From contig CP085928.1 in the NCBI GenBank assembly GCA_020735665.1, positions 820,001 to 884,000 on the forward strand: DNA of 64,000 nucleotides. The letters run 5' to 3'. The notes below the pieces were generated by a model. It did not search any database. It saw only the letters and a list, made by a program, of their open reading frames with translations, and was not told the DNA's origin. Positions within the stretch are counted from its first letter, which is position 1; the number at the start of each line of letters is the position of its first letter. This DNA comes from Lachnospiraceae bacterium GAM79 (lineage in GTDB: Bacteria; Bacillota; Clostridia; Lachnospirales; Lachnospiraceae). This document shows positions 10,559 through 17,375 of the stretch, piece after piece. The translations under genes were made by a program, and so were the position numbers.

Positions 10559-10915
10559 ATGAACACATTAGGAATGGTTTTAAGCGGTAGTACACCAGCA
10601 AATACAGGTAGCAGCACAATGTTTATCGTTGTATATATCCTGATCTTTGCTGCAATTATCTACTTCATGATGATCCGTCCACAGAAGAAGCAGAAGGCTA
10701 AGACAGAGGAAATGCATAACCAGATGGAACCGGGTGACAATATTATGACAACCAGTGGTTTCTATGGCACAATCCTTGATATTGTAGATGACACAACTAT
10801 CATTGTTGAGTTTGGTAATAACAAGAACTGTCGTATTCCAATGCATAAGAATGCAGTTGCTGAGCTTGAAAAGAAGAATGCAGCAGTAGTGGAAGAAGAT
10901 AAGGAAAAGAAATAA
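10559..10915 (+). CDS. yajC: Preprotein translocase subunit YajC
   Basis: YajC is a small accessory protein of the Sec translocon. The 118-residue product has one membrane segment (about residues 22-39, ending IIYFMMIRPQKKQ) followed by the family's cytoplasmic domain with MEPGDNIMTTSGFYGTI. The tail is charged and lysine/glutamate-rich. It is co-directional with tgt, 12 bases apart, with an AAGGAG site. Confidence 0.95.
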   Translation: MNTLGMVLSGSTPANTGSSTMFIVVYILIFAAIIYFMMIRPQKKQKAKTEEMHNQMEPGDNIMTTSGFYGTILDIVDDTTIIVEFGNNKNCRIPMHKNAVAELEKKNAAVVEEDKEKK

Positions 10916-10943
10916 AGAATATCTTTTTAGATAAGAAGATGTC

Positions 10944-11003
10944 AGAACAGAAAAATCTCCATGTTCAGTAGAAAATCTGAATATGGAGATTTTTTTCTGT
11001 TCT
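10944..11003. terminator. Long hairpin terminator between convergent yajC and the PHP-domain gene
   Basis: A long stem (agaacagaaaaatctccat pairing with atggagatttttttctgttct, plus inner gttcag/ctgaat) carries A-runs on the left arm and T-runs on the right. It could therefore work in both directions. The PHP gene's stop lies at its right edge. Confidence 0.8.
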
Positions 11004-11876
11004 TCAAAAAAGATGCGCTTTTATATTGTCCAGAATTCCGGTGGTGATCCGCATACCGCCGCGACCGGTTCCGAGAGAGATGTCCGGTTTGATCACACCG
11101 TGGAAATCCGTACCGCCGGAGACAAACAAGTCATGTCTGTCTGCAATCGCCCGGAGCTTTCCGCTCTCATAGGAATTATTAGAAGAATGATAAGCTTCTA
11201 AGCCCTTTAACCCAAGTGGTTTCAGATAGTCCAGTAATTCCTCAATCTGGTTATAACCAAGCTTATAGAGTAATGGATGTGCGAGAACTGCACATTTGCC
11301 ATATTGGTTGATGATCGAGAGAGCACGTTCACATGTGACCTCCGGTTTCGGAAGATAGTATCTGCATTTTTCGCCAAGGTATTTTTTAAATGCCTGATCC
11401 TTGTTCTTGACAATGCCGTCCTCAATCAGAACTCTTGCAAAATGCGCACGGGTAATAACTGTATCCGGATTTCCCTCTTGAAGTTTTTCAATGGTCATAT
11501 CGATGCCGTCACGCTGAAACAGCTTGCACATTTCCACATTTCGATTAAAACGTGCATCTTTTAAAGCGTTCAATTCAGCAAGAAGTCCGGGATTGGTATA
11601 GTCCATATAGAAGCCCAGAATATGGATCTCGCGTGAACCATAGTTGCACGAAAGTTCGATACCGGGAATCAATTCCATAGGGAGAGAATCCTGTGTATCC
11701 GGGGCCGGCTGATGATTTTCCATGAACCGGATTGCTTCCGGGACTCCATCAACCGTATCGTGGTCGGTGATCGCCAGAGCGGCAAGTCCCTTATCAAGAG
11801 CCATCTGGCATACTTCAGATGGAGTAAAAGAACCATCCGAAGCAGTTGTATGGACATGTAGATCTATAAAACGCAT
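11004..11876 (-). CDS. PHP-domain phosphoesterase (TrpH/YciV-like)
   Basis: The 290-residue protein has the metal-binding PHP motifs DLHVHTTASDGS (residues 5-16), AITDHDT, EIHILGFYMD, VLAHPLL and GTDFHG. The layout matches the YciV/TrpH family, whose studied members hydrolyse 3',5'-nucleoside bisphosphates or trim short RNA. That specific role is family knowledge, not shown here. It is monocistronic, convergent with yajC, and its start has an aaagaggaat site on the minus strand. Confidence 0.88.
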   Translation of the reverse strand: MRFIDLHVHTTASDGSFTPSEVCQMALDKGLAALAITDHDTVDGVPEAIRFMENHQPAPDTQDSLPMELIPGIELSCNYGSREIHILGFYMDYTNPGLLAELNALKDARFNRNVEMCKLFQRDGIDMTIEKLQEGNPDTVITRAHFARVLIEDGIVKNKDQAFKKYLGEKCRYYLPKPEVTCERALSIINQYGKCAVLAHPLLYKLGYNQIEELLDYLKPLGLKGLEAYHSSNNSYESGKLRAIADRHDLFVSGGTDFHGVIKPDISLGTGRGGMRITTGILDNIKAHLF

Positions 11877-12127
11877 ATGTATTCCTCTTTTCTTTATACA
11901 ATGTAGGATTGGTTTACCGAAATCTAAAAAGATAAAAGCAAACCAAAATAATTATAATATGAATCTAAAAACATGGCAAATTTTTAGACAAACTTATTGA
12001 TATTTTTTATTAATTGGTATAGACTTAATTGACGGTTTATGAGAAAATATGTCTGATGGTTACGAAAAAAGAATAGATATTCATAACCGCTTTAAGCAGA
12101 TTTTCATATTTCGAAAGGAGATTCACA

Positions 12128-12835
12128 ATGATTTATTCACAGGAAGTTGAAAACATGTGCCCAGTTGGACAGGGCGTACATCATGGATGTGCTCCAATTC
12201 CAGAAGAAGCAAAATGGGTACAGGCAAAAGAAGTAAAGGATATTTCAGGCTTTACACATGGTATTGGCTGGTGTGCACCACAGCAGGGTGCCTGCAAGCT
12301 GACATTAAATGTTAAGGAAGGAATTATTCAGGAAGCATTAGTTGAGACAGTTGGATGTTCAGGTATGACTCATTCAGCAGCTATGGCAGCAGAGATCCTT
12401 CCGGGACTTACAGTTATGGAAGCTCTTAACACAGACCTTGTTTGTGATGCTATCAACACAGCTATGAGAGAGTTATTCTTACAGATCGTATATGGTCGTT
12501 CACAGAGCGCATTTTCAGAGGACGGACTTGCTATTGGTGCCGGACTTGAAGATCTTGGTAAGGGACTTCGTTCACAGGTTGGTACTATGTACGGTACATT
12601 AAAGAAGGGTCCTAGATATCTTGAGATGGCTGAAGGATATGTAAATGCTATCGCTCTTGATGAAGAGGGTATGATCATTGGATATAAATTCGTTAACCTT
12701 GGTAAGATGACTGATTTCATTAAGAAGGGTGATGACCCTAACACAGCTTATGAGAAGTCATGTGGACAGTATGGACGTGTTGCAGATGCAGTTAAACTCA
12801 TCGACCCACGTACAGACAAAGAGATTGAGAAATAA
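12128..12835 (+). CDS. NifU/IscU-like iron-sulfur scaffold protein, partner of GGGtGRT protein
   Basis: The central part resembles IscU/NifU scaffolds: GWCAPQQGACKLTLNV (Cys49, Cys56) and VETVGCSGMTHSAAM (Cys77) occupy the positions of the usual cluster-ligand cysteines. Extra cysteines lie at 11 and 21 in an N-terminal extension not found in plain IscU, and the 235-residue length is well above the 130-150 of IscU. The Cys-Gly-Asp of classic scaffolds is absent. An AAAGGAG site precedes the ATG. The next gene follows after 20 bases. Codon use is strongly biased, as in highly expressed genes. The pair recurs in clostridia; its target is not established. Confidence 0.85.
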   Translation: MIYSQEVENMCPVGQGVHHGCAPIPEEAKWVQAKEVKDISGFTHGIGWCAPQQGACKLTLNVKEGIIQEALVETVGCSGMTHSAAMAAEILPGLTVMEALNTDLVCDAINTAMRELFLQIVYGRSQSAFSEDGLAIGAGLEDLGKGLRSQVGTMYGTLKKGPRYLEMAEGYVNAIALDEEGMIIGYKFVNLGKMTDFIKKGDDPNTAYEKSCGQYGRVADAVKLIDPRTDKEIEK

Positions 12836-12855
12836 TAGAAGGAGGTAACGATATA

Positions 12856-13866
12856 ATGGCATTATTTGAATCATATGAAAGAAGAATCAAACAGATCAAT
12901 GAAGTATTAAACAGCTACGGTATCTCCTCAATCGAAGAGGCAGAGAAGATCACAAAGGATGCTGGTTTAGACGTATACAATCAGGTAAAGAGCATTCAGC
13001 CTATTTGTTTTGAGAATGCATGCTGGGCATACACAGTAGGTGCAGCAATCGCAATCAAGAAGAACTGCAGAAAGGCTTCAGAAGCTGCAGCAGCAATCGG
13101 TGAAGGACTTCAGTCATTCTGTATTCCAGGTTCAGTTGCTGATACACGTAAGGTTGGTCTTGGACATGGTAACCTTGGTAAGATGTTACTGGAAGAAGAG
13201 ACAAAGTGCTTCTGTTTCTTAGCAGGACATGAGTCATTCGCAGCAGCAGAAGGTGCGATCGGTATCGCAGAGAAAGCTAACAAAGTTCGTAAAGAGCCAC
13301 TTCGTGTTATCTTAAACGGTCTTGGTAAGGATGCTGCTCAGATTATTTCAAGAATTAACGGTTTCACATTTGTTGAGACTGAGTATGATCCATATACAAA
13401 CACAGTTAAAGAAGTATTCAGAAAGTCTTACTCAGAAGGACTTCGTGCAAAGGTTAACTGCTATGGTGCGAACTCTGTACCAGAAGGTGTTGCTATCATG
13501 CACAAAGAGGGTGTTGATGTATCTATCACCGGTAACTCAACAAACCCAACTCGTTTCCAGCATCCGGTAGCTGGTACTTACAAGAAGGAATGTAACGAGT
13601 TAGGAAAGAAGTACTTCTCAGTTGCTTCAGGTGGTGGTACAGGTCGTACACTTCACCCAGATAACATGGCAGCAGGTCCTGCTTCCTACGGTATGACAGA
13701 TACACTTGGACGTATGCACAGTGACGCTCAGTTCGCTGGTTCATCATCCGTACCTGCTCATGTAGAAATGATGGGTCTGATCGGTGCTGGTAACAACCCT
13801 ATGGTTGGTATGACAGTTGCTGTAGCTGTTTCTGTAGAGGAAGCTGCAAAGGCTGGTAAGTTCTAG
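12856..13866 (+). CDS. GGGtGRT family protein of unknown function
   Basis: The 336-residue protein carries the family's name motif GGGTGRT at residues 259-265, followed by a conserved stretch with HPDNMAAGPASYGMTDTLGRM. A Gly/Ala-rich C-terminus ends VAVSVEEAAKAGKF. No catalytic residues of a known enzyme class are evident. It directly follows the NifU-like gene with an AAGGAGG site, and the codon bias suggests an abundant protein. The role (iron-sulfur carrier, target enzyme or regulator) is open. Confidence 0.85.
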   Translation: MALFESYERRIKQINEVLNSYGISSIEEAEKITKDAGLDVYNQVKSIQPICFENACWAYTVGAAIAIKKNCRKASEAAAAIGEGLQSFCIPGSVADTRKVGLGHGNLGKMLLEEETKCFCFLAGHESFAAAEGAIGIAEKANKVRKEPLRVILNGLGKDAAQIISRINGFTFVETEYDPYTNTVKEVFRKSYSEGLRAKVNCYGANSVPEGVAIMHKEGVDVSITGNSTNPTRFQHPVAGTYKKECNELGKKYFSVASGGGTGRTLHPDNMAAGPASYGMTDTLGRMHSDAQFAGSSSVPAHVEMMGLIGAGNNPMVGMTVAVAVSVEEAAKAGKF

Positions 13867-13952
13867 ACCGAAAGCAACTTAATGAAATCGAGGTGTATGC
13901 CGAAGATTGAGTTTAGTTGAGTGGATGTCTGAAAGCTAAATAAAGAATAACT

Positions 13953-13983
13953 ATCCCCGGAATTTTTCTTCCGGGGATTTTGC
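13953..13983 (+). terminator. Terminator after the GGGtGRT gene
   Basis: A GC-rich 8-bp stem (atccccgg at 13953-13960, ccggggat at 13971-13978) with a 10-base loop is followed by a short T-run. Confidence 0.8.
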
Positions 13984-14089
13984 TACTATTGTACCAGTTC
14001 TATTTCTTCTATTAGTTGATCTAAAGTTCTGTGGGTATAAACTTTTTTTGTTACATTGGGGATCTCATAGAGATCATGATAAAATATCA

Positions 14090-14641
14090 GACCAGTTCAT
14101 ATGGATATAGTAGTGATAGAGAAACACAAATTTTTGTTGAAACATTTACGCAGATAAAAATCTGTTACAAACGCGGATTCAAGTGCTAAACTTGATAATA
14201 AGCGCAAGAATATTGGATTTGGATTGCAGGAATACCAAAGCCGTATGAGTAGAAAAGATATAAAAGAACATGACAGAGTATTGATTGAGCATGAATTGTA
14301 TGAGATGAAGTTGAATAACAATATGATTCATATTGAGGCGCATTCTATTGCTACCAGAAAATACGGTTATCAAAAGGGAGTTAATGAATATTATGGTAAC
14401 CTTGGGAAAAATAAAAAAGACAATAATATAATATCAGCGGAGTATTTTCCAGAAGATAGTAGGCAGGATATTGGAACATTTATTTATGATATAGAAAAAA
14501 CATGAAGTTATTGAGCATAAATATTGTCAAAGAGATAGCAAAGCTAACTTGAAGACATATTTTAATAAAGCTATAAAAGCTGTTGAAAAATGTATTGAGA
14601 ATGATAATTATCCTGAAACACTAGAATATATGTGGTATTAA
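14090..14641 (+). pseudogene. Broken gene: probable C-terminal toxin domain and immunity-like remnant
   Basis: No intact gene is present. A frame open from 14158 to 14505 (nominal TTG start at 14224) reads into HDRVLIEHELYEMKLNN and then AHSIATRKYGYQKG. The spaced HEL-x-E and AH-x-x-A elements recall C-terminal nuclease/toxin domains of polymorphic toxins (weak recognition). It runs on into ISAEYFPEDSRQDIGTFIYD, which looks like the start of a separate small protein. That protein continues in another frame after the A-run at 14498-14504 (HEVIEHKYCQRDSKANLK) and ends LEYMWY at 14641. A third frame before 14158 (DRETQIFVETFTQIK) suggests another frameshift. Toxin and immunity assignments are inference. 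Confidence 0.4.
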
Positions 14642-14811
14642 AAGCACTCCGTATTAGCATAGTATTTTTTATGTCCCAAAATCGGCTTAAAACAGTAAAA
14701 CTGTGACGATGAAATAACTCTGGCAAGAGAGATAGATCCATTAAATCCATGAATATCTTTCAGAGCTTATTATATTCGCGAAAAATACAAATTTTTTTAT
14801 AAGAAAAAATT
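14642..14811. other. Gene-free decayed stretch
   Basis: Nothing intact is visible. One frame around 14707-14810 reads DDEITLAREIDPLNP, a TGA, then ISFRAYYIREKYKFFYKKK, which looks like a fragment of a lost coding region. Confidence 0.4.
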
Positions 14812-14843
14812 TTTGACAGTACGTAACGTGCAGATTTAATCTG
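14812..14843 (+). repeat. Direct repeat copy 1, promoter-like with central palindrome
   Basis: The 32-base element matches copy 2 (15148-15179) at about 28 positions. It contains a consensus -35 hexamer TTGACA (14813-14818) followed by the palindrome acgtaacgt. The first gene downstream is the 55-codon ORF at 14912. Confidence 0.7.
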
Positions 14844-14911
14844 GAAATAGCATCAGAAAGATCGCAACAAACGGAAAAGTAAAATTATAATTTGAATAGG
14901 AGACAAATGAT

Positions 14912-15079
14912 ATGCATAGAGAAGTGGAAGATAATACAATTATATTTACAGCATTTAACAGAAAATTGTTAAGAGATTTAGAAGAACTGAGAAATCTTTT
15001 GGTTAGAAATAAATCTGAGAGAGCTATGAAAAAACTGAATGAATTAATTGAAGATACAAAGAGGGATATAACCGAATAA
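14912..15079 (+). CDS. Small hypothetical protein, 55 residues, charged helical
   Basis: I do not recognise a named family. The product opens MHREVEDNTIIFTAFNRK and continues as a charged, leucine-spaced helix (LLRDLEELRNLLVRN, then KKLNELIEDTKRDITE), so a short coiled coil or DNA-binding helix pair is possible. A clear AGGAGA site sits 8 bases before ATG 14912. It follows promoter-like repeat copy 1 and is closed by a hairpin at 15092-15120. The surrounding region is decayed, so this may be the last intact gene of a mobile element. Confidence 0.6.
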   Translation: MHREVEDNTIIFTAFNRKLLRDLEELRNLLVRNKSERAMKKLNELIEDTKRDITE

Positions 15080-15091
15080 TTTGTAGCATGG

Positions 15092-15121
15092 GAAATGGTT
15101 CGCGAAAAAACCATTCTCTTT
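15092..15121 (+). terminator. Candidate terminator after the 55-codon gene
   Basis: A 7-bp stem (aatggtt / aaccatt) with a purine-rich loop is followed by ctctttt. Confidence 0.5.
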
Positions 15122-15147
15122 TATGAAATAAAAAAATCATAAAAGCC

Positions 15148-15179
15148 TTTGACAGCACGTAACGTGCGGATTTAGGCTG
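15148..15179 (+). repeat. Direct repeat copy 2, promoter-like with perfect palindrome
   Basis: This second copy of the 14812 element has TTGACA at 15149-15154 and a perfect palindrome gcacgtaacgtgc at 15155-15167. Downstream, a strong ribosome site (AGGAGG at 15181) leads to ATG GAA TAA at 15193-15201, so the gene once attached here has been lost or reduced to two codons. Confidence 0.7.
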
Positions 15180-15291
15180 AAGGAGGATGTATATGGAATA
15201 ATGGGAGGCAAAAGAAAATTATAATCACAGCATAAAGTCGATATGAGAACATTTCAGGTTTTGCTTAAATGTTAAAAAATGAAGCCTTGGC

Positions 15292-15340
15292 AAATAAACG
15301 AACGTTTACTAAAATAAAAGTGTAAACGGTCGTTTATTTT
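15292..15340. promoter_or_regulatory. Large inverted repeat, probable TetR-type operator
   Basis: The arms aaataaacgaacgtttact (15292-15310) and its near-complement ending cgtttattt (15319-15340) form an inverted repeat around aaaataaa. Each arm contains an AAACG/CGTTT core. It sits 20 bases before the TetR pseudogene start, the usual place for autoregulation. Confidence 0.7.
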
Positions 15341-15359
15341 TTGCCCGGAGGTTATTAGT

Positions 15360-15888
15360 ATGAGTAATAGAAAAGAAGAAATATTAATTGCGGCACTTAA
15401 TCTTTTCGCCAGGGATGGTTACGACGCTGTCTCAGTCAGCCAGATAGCAGGAGAACTTGGTATGACAAAGGGAGATTATACCATCATTATAAGAGCAAAA
15501 AAGATATTTTTAACTGTATTGTGGAGCGGATGAAGCAACAGGATAGTGAGCAGGCATCAGATCATGATATGCCGGAGGATGATAAAGAGAGAATGCCTGA
15601 AAAGTATGAGACGGTGTCATTGGATGATTTTGTAAAATATAATATCATGAAGGAAATATTGATTTTTATGGTAAGAGTGGTTTCAGACAGGCAAGCGAGT
15701 ATGGTATCCGTTATCACGGATTGCCGGAGGGGGAAGATGCATCATTTTTTTTGTGTAAAGAATTGATACCAGGGTTTCTGGATGGGATTACAGGGGAATA
15801 TGCAACACCGGAGGGCTATCTGGTTGACGAGCAGGAAGTGGAAGAGTTTGATAGGCAGTTAACGATGTTCTTTTCTATTTTTAAATAA
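15360..15888 (+). pseudogene. Frameshifted TetR/AcrR-family regulator
   Basis: The N-terminus is a normal TetR helix-turn-helix (KEEILIAALNLFARDGYDAVSVSQIA, then GELGMTKG). A one-base deletion near 15474 breaks the expected GALYHHYKSKKDIF sequence, which is restored in the frame that runs through IVERMKQQDSEQASDHDMPE. A second shift near 15650-15670 moves to a third frame reading FYGKSGFRQASEYGIRYHG and ending QLTMFFSIFK at 15888. That last part does not look like the usual C-terminus of this TetR group, so a deletion or fusion is possible. The ribosome site (CGGAGG) and operator upstream remain intact. Confidence 0.75.
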
Positions 15889-15894
15889 TAGCTG

Positions 15895-15946
15895 TTGACA
15901 AGTAACCGATAGGTAACTATAATAAAGTGGCCAAAAGGTAACCGAT
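15895..15946 (+). promoter_or_regulatory. Consensus promoter with repeated operator half-sites before the intact TetR gene
   Basis: TTGACA (15895-15900) and TATAAT (15918-15923) are exactly 17 bases apart, a perfect sigma-70 match. The spacer contains gtaaccgat (15902-15910), and the same nonamer recurs at 15938-15946 between promoter and gene. Repressor binding there would block the promoter, suggesting autoregulation. Confidence 0.75.
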
Positions 15947-15972
15947 TGATGAGGCTGATTTAGGAGACAAGT

Positions 15973-16596
15973 GTGGAGATTAAAGAAAAGAATACAAAGA
16001 ACAAAATACTGGAAGAAGCTTTAAAATTATTTGCACAGAGCGGATATATGGGAACATCCATGAATGATATTGCTTCAAAGCTTGGAGTAACCAAGGCTGC
16101 ATTGTATAAGCATTATAAAAGCAAGCAGGAGATATTGGACAGTATTATTGATAAAATGAATGAACTGGATATGGAGAGAGTAAAGCGGTATGAAATGCCG
16201 GAGGGCGATCTGGAAAAGGTTGTGGCCGAGTATAAAGAAACAGCATTTGATAAAATTAAGCAGTTTACAAAGGTGCAGTTTCTTCACTGGACAGAGGAAG
16301 AGTTTTCATCCTGTTTCCGTAAGATGCTGACATTGGAACAGTACAGGGAGCCGCAGATGGCACAGTTATATCAGAATTATCTTGCAGGTGGACCGTTAAC
16401 TTATATAGAAGCTTTGTTCTCGGATATGCTGGGGGATACAAGAAAAGCCAGACAGACAGCACTTGATTTTTATGGGCCTATTTTTTTGCTTTACAGCATA
16501 TATGATGGAGTAGATGACAAGAGTCGGGTGATAAGGCTTCTGGAAAATCACATGGATCATTTTCTACAGGAAATGCAGGAAAATATATCAAACTAA
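15973..16596 (+). CDS. TetR/AcrR-family transcriptional regulator
   Basis: The 207-residue repressor has an N-terminal helix-turn-helix (residues 8-52, with GYMGTSMNDIASKLGVTKAA and LYKHYKSKQEIL) and a C-terminal ligand domain with FRKMLTLEQYREPQM. The start is GTG 15973 with AGGAGA upstream. It probably represses itself through the gtaaccgat sites. The neighbouring acetyltransferase and MATE genes are the likeliest targets, which is inference from position. Confidence 0.9.
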   Translation: MEIKEKNTKNKILEEALKLFAQSGYMGTSMNDIASKLGVTKAALYKHYKSKQEILDSIIDKMNELDMERVKRYEMPEGDLEKVVAEYKETAFDKIKQFTKVQFLHWTEEEFSSCFRKMLTLEQYREPQMAQLYQNYLAGGPLTYIEALFSDMLGDTRKARQTALDFYGPIFLLYSIYDGVDDKSRVIRLLENHMDHFLQEMQENISN

Positions 16597-16597
16597 A

Positions 16598-16684
16598 ATG
16601 TCCGGTGGTGTGATGCTGAAGGTTGCAGTTATGGAGATTTCGAGAATTATACAGATATTTTCGACAACAGGAGGAAGAAAATGA
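16598..16684 (+). CDS. Possible 28-codon ORF linking TetR and the acetyltransferase
   Basis: ATG 16598 begins one base after the TetR stop, and the TGA at 16682-16684 overlaps the acetyltransferase ATG (16681). The peptide contains [18 protein letters not shown], which faintly resembles the first strand of an ABC ATPase. It could be a leader peptide, the stump of a deleted gene, or chance. No good ribosome site precedes it. Confidence 0.25.
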   Translation: MSGGVMLKVAVMEISRIIQIFSTTGGRK

Positions 16685-17310
16685 AAGATAAAATTTTCCC
16701 TAGGACATTCGATAAACAGATCGTTTATCTGAAAAATGTAATAAATACCCCTGATATAGAGGTAGGGGATTATACAATGTACAACGATTTTGTACATGAT
16801 CCGATTGATTTTGAAAAAAATAATGTTTTGTATCATTATCCTGTTAATAAGGATAAGCTAAAAATTGGAAAATTCTGTTCTATTGCATGTGGAGCAAAAT
16901 TTTTATTTACCAGTGCAAATCACGCAATGGAATCGTTATCTACGTATCCGTTTCCTATTTTCTTTGAAGAATGGGGGTTGGATGCAAAGAATATATGCGA
17001 TGCATGGGATAATAAGGGTGATATTGTAATTGGAAATGATGTGTGGATTGGATATGAAGCAGTTATTTTGTCTGGTGTAACAATCGGTGATGGCGCAATT
17101 ATAGGCACTCGTGCAGTGGTAACAAAAGATGTGCCTTCATATACGGTAGTTGGAGGAGTGCCGGCAAAGCCAATCCGTAAACGATTTGATGAAGAAACAA
17201 TTCAGAAACTTGAAGAAATCAGATGGTGGGACTGGGAAGAAGAACGAATTAAAAAGAATATTCAGGCAATACAGTCTGGTGATATAAGTATGTTAGAGCG
17301 TATGAATTAG
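16681..17310 (+). CDS. Xenobiotic O-acetyltransferase of the Vat/CatB group
   Basis: The 209-residue protein is a left-handed beta-helix acetyltransferase. It has the XAT-type segment [15 protein letters not shown] (about residues 61-75), [14 protein letters not shown] with the catalytic-type His (about residue 81), then hexapeptide repeats [20 protein letters not shown] and a [14 protein letters not shown] end. Known members acetylate streptogramin A or chloramphenicol; whether this one does is not shown. AGGAGG precedes ATG 16681 by six bases. The position between a TetR regulator and a MATE pump fits a drug-response role. Confidence 0.85.
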   Translation: MKDKIFPRTFDKQIVYLKNVINTPDIEVGDYTMYNDFVHDPIDFEKNNVLYHYPVNKDKLKIGKFCSIACGAKFLFTSANHAMESLSTYPFPIFFEEWGLDAKNICDAWDNKGDIVIGNDVWIGYEAVILSGVTIGDGAIIGTRAVVTKDVPSYTVVGGVPAKPIRKRFDEETIQKLEEIRWWDWEEERIKKNIQAIQSGDISMLERMN

Positions 17311-17375
17311 AAATAAAAACATGACTTTAATAAAGGATATATACCATTTTAATTACAAAAGAGGTGAATGTAGAC

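Noticed and set aside
14812-15179. Direct repeats as a CRISPR array
   Set aside because: There are only two copies, 336 bases apart, with a gene between; no regular spacers.
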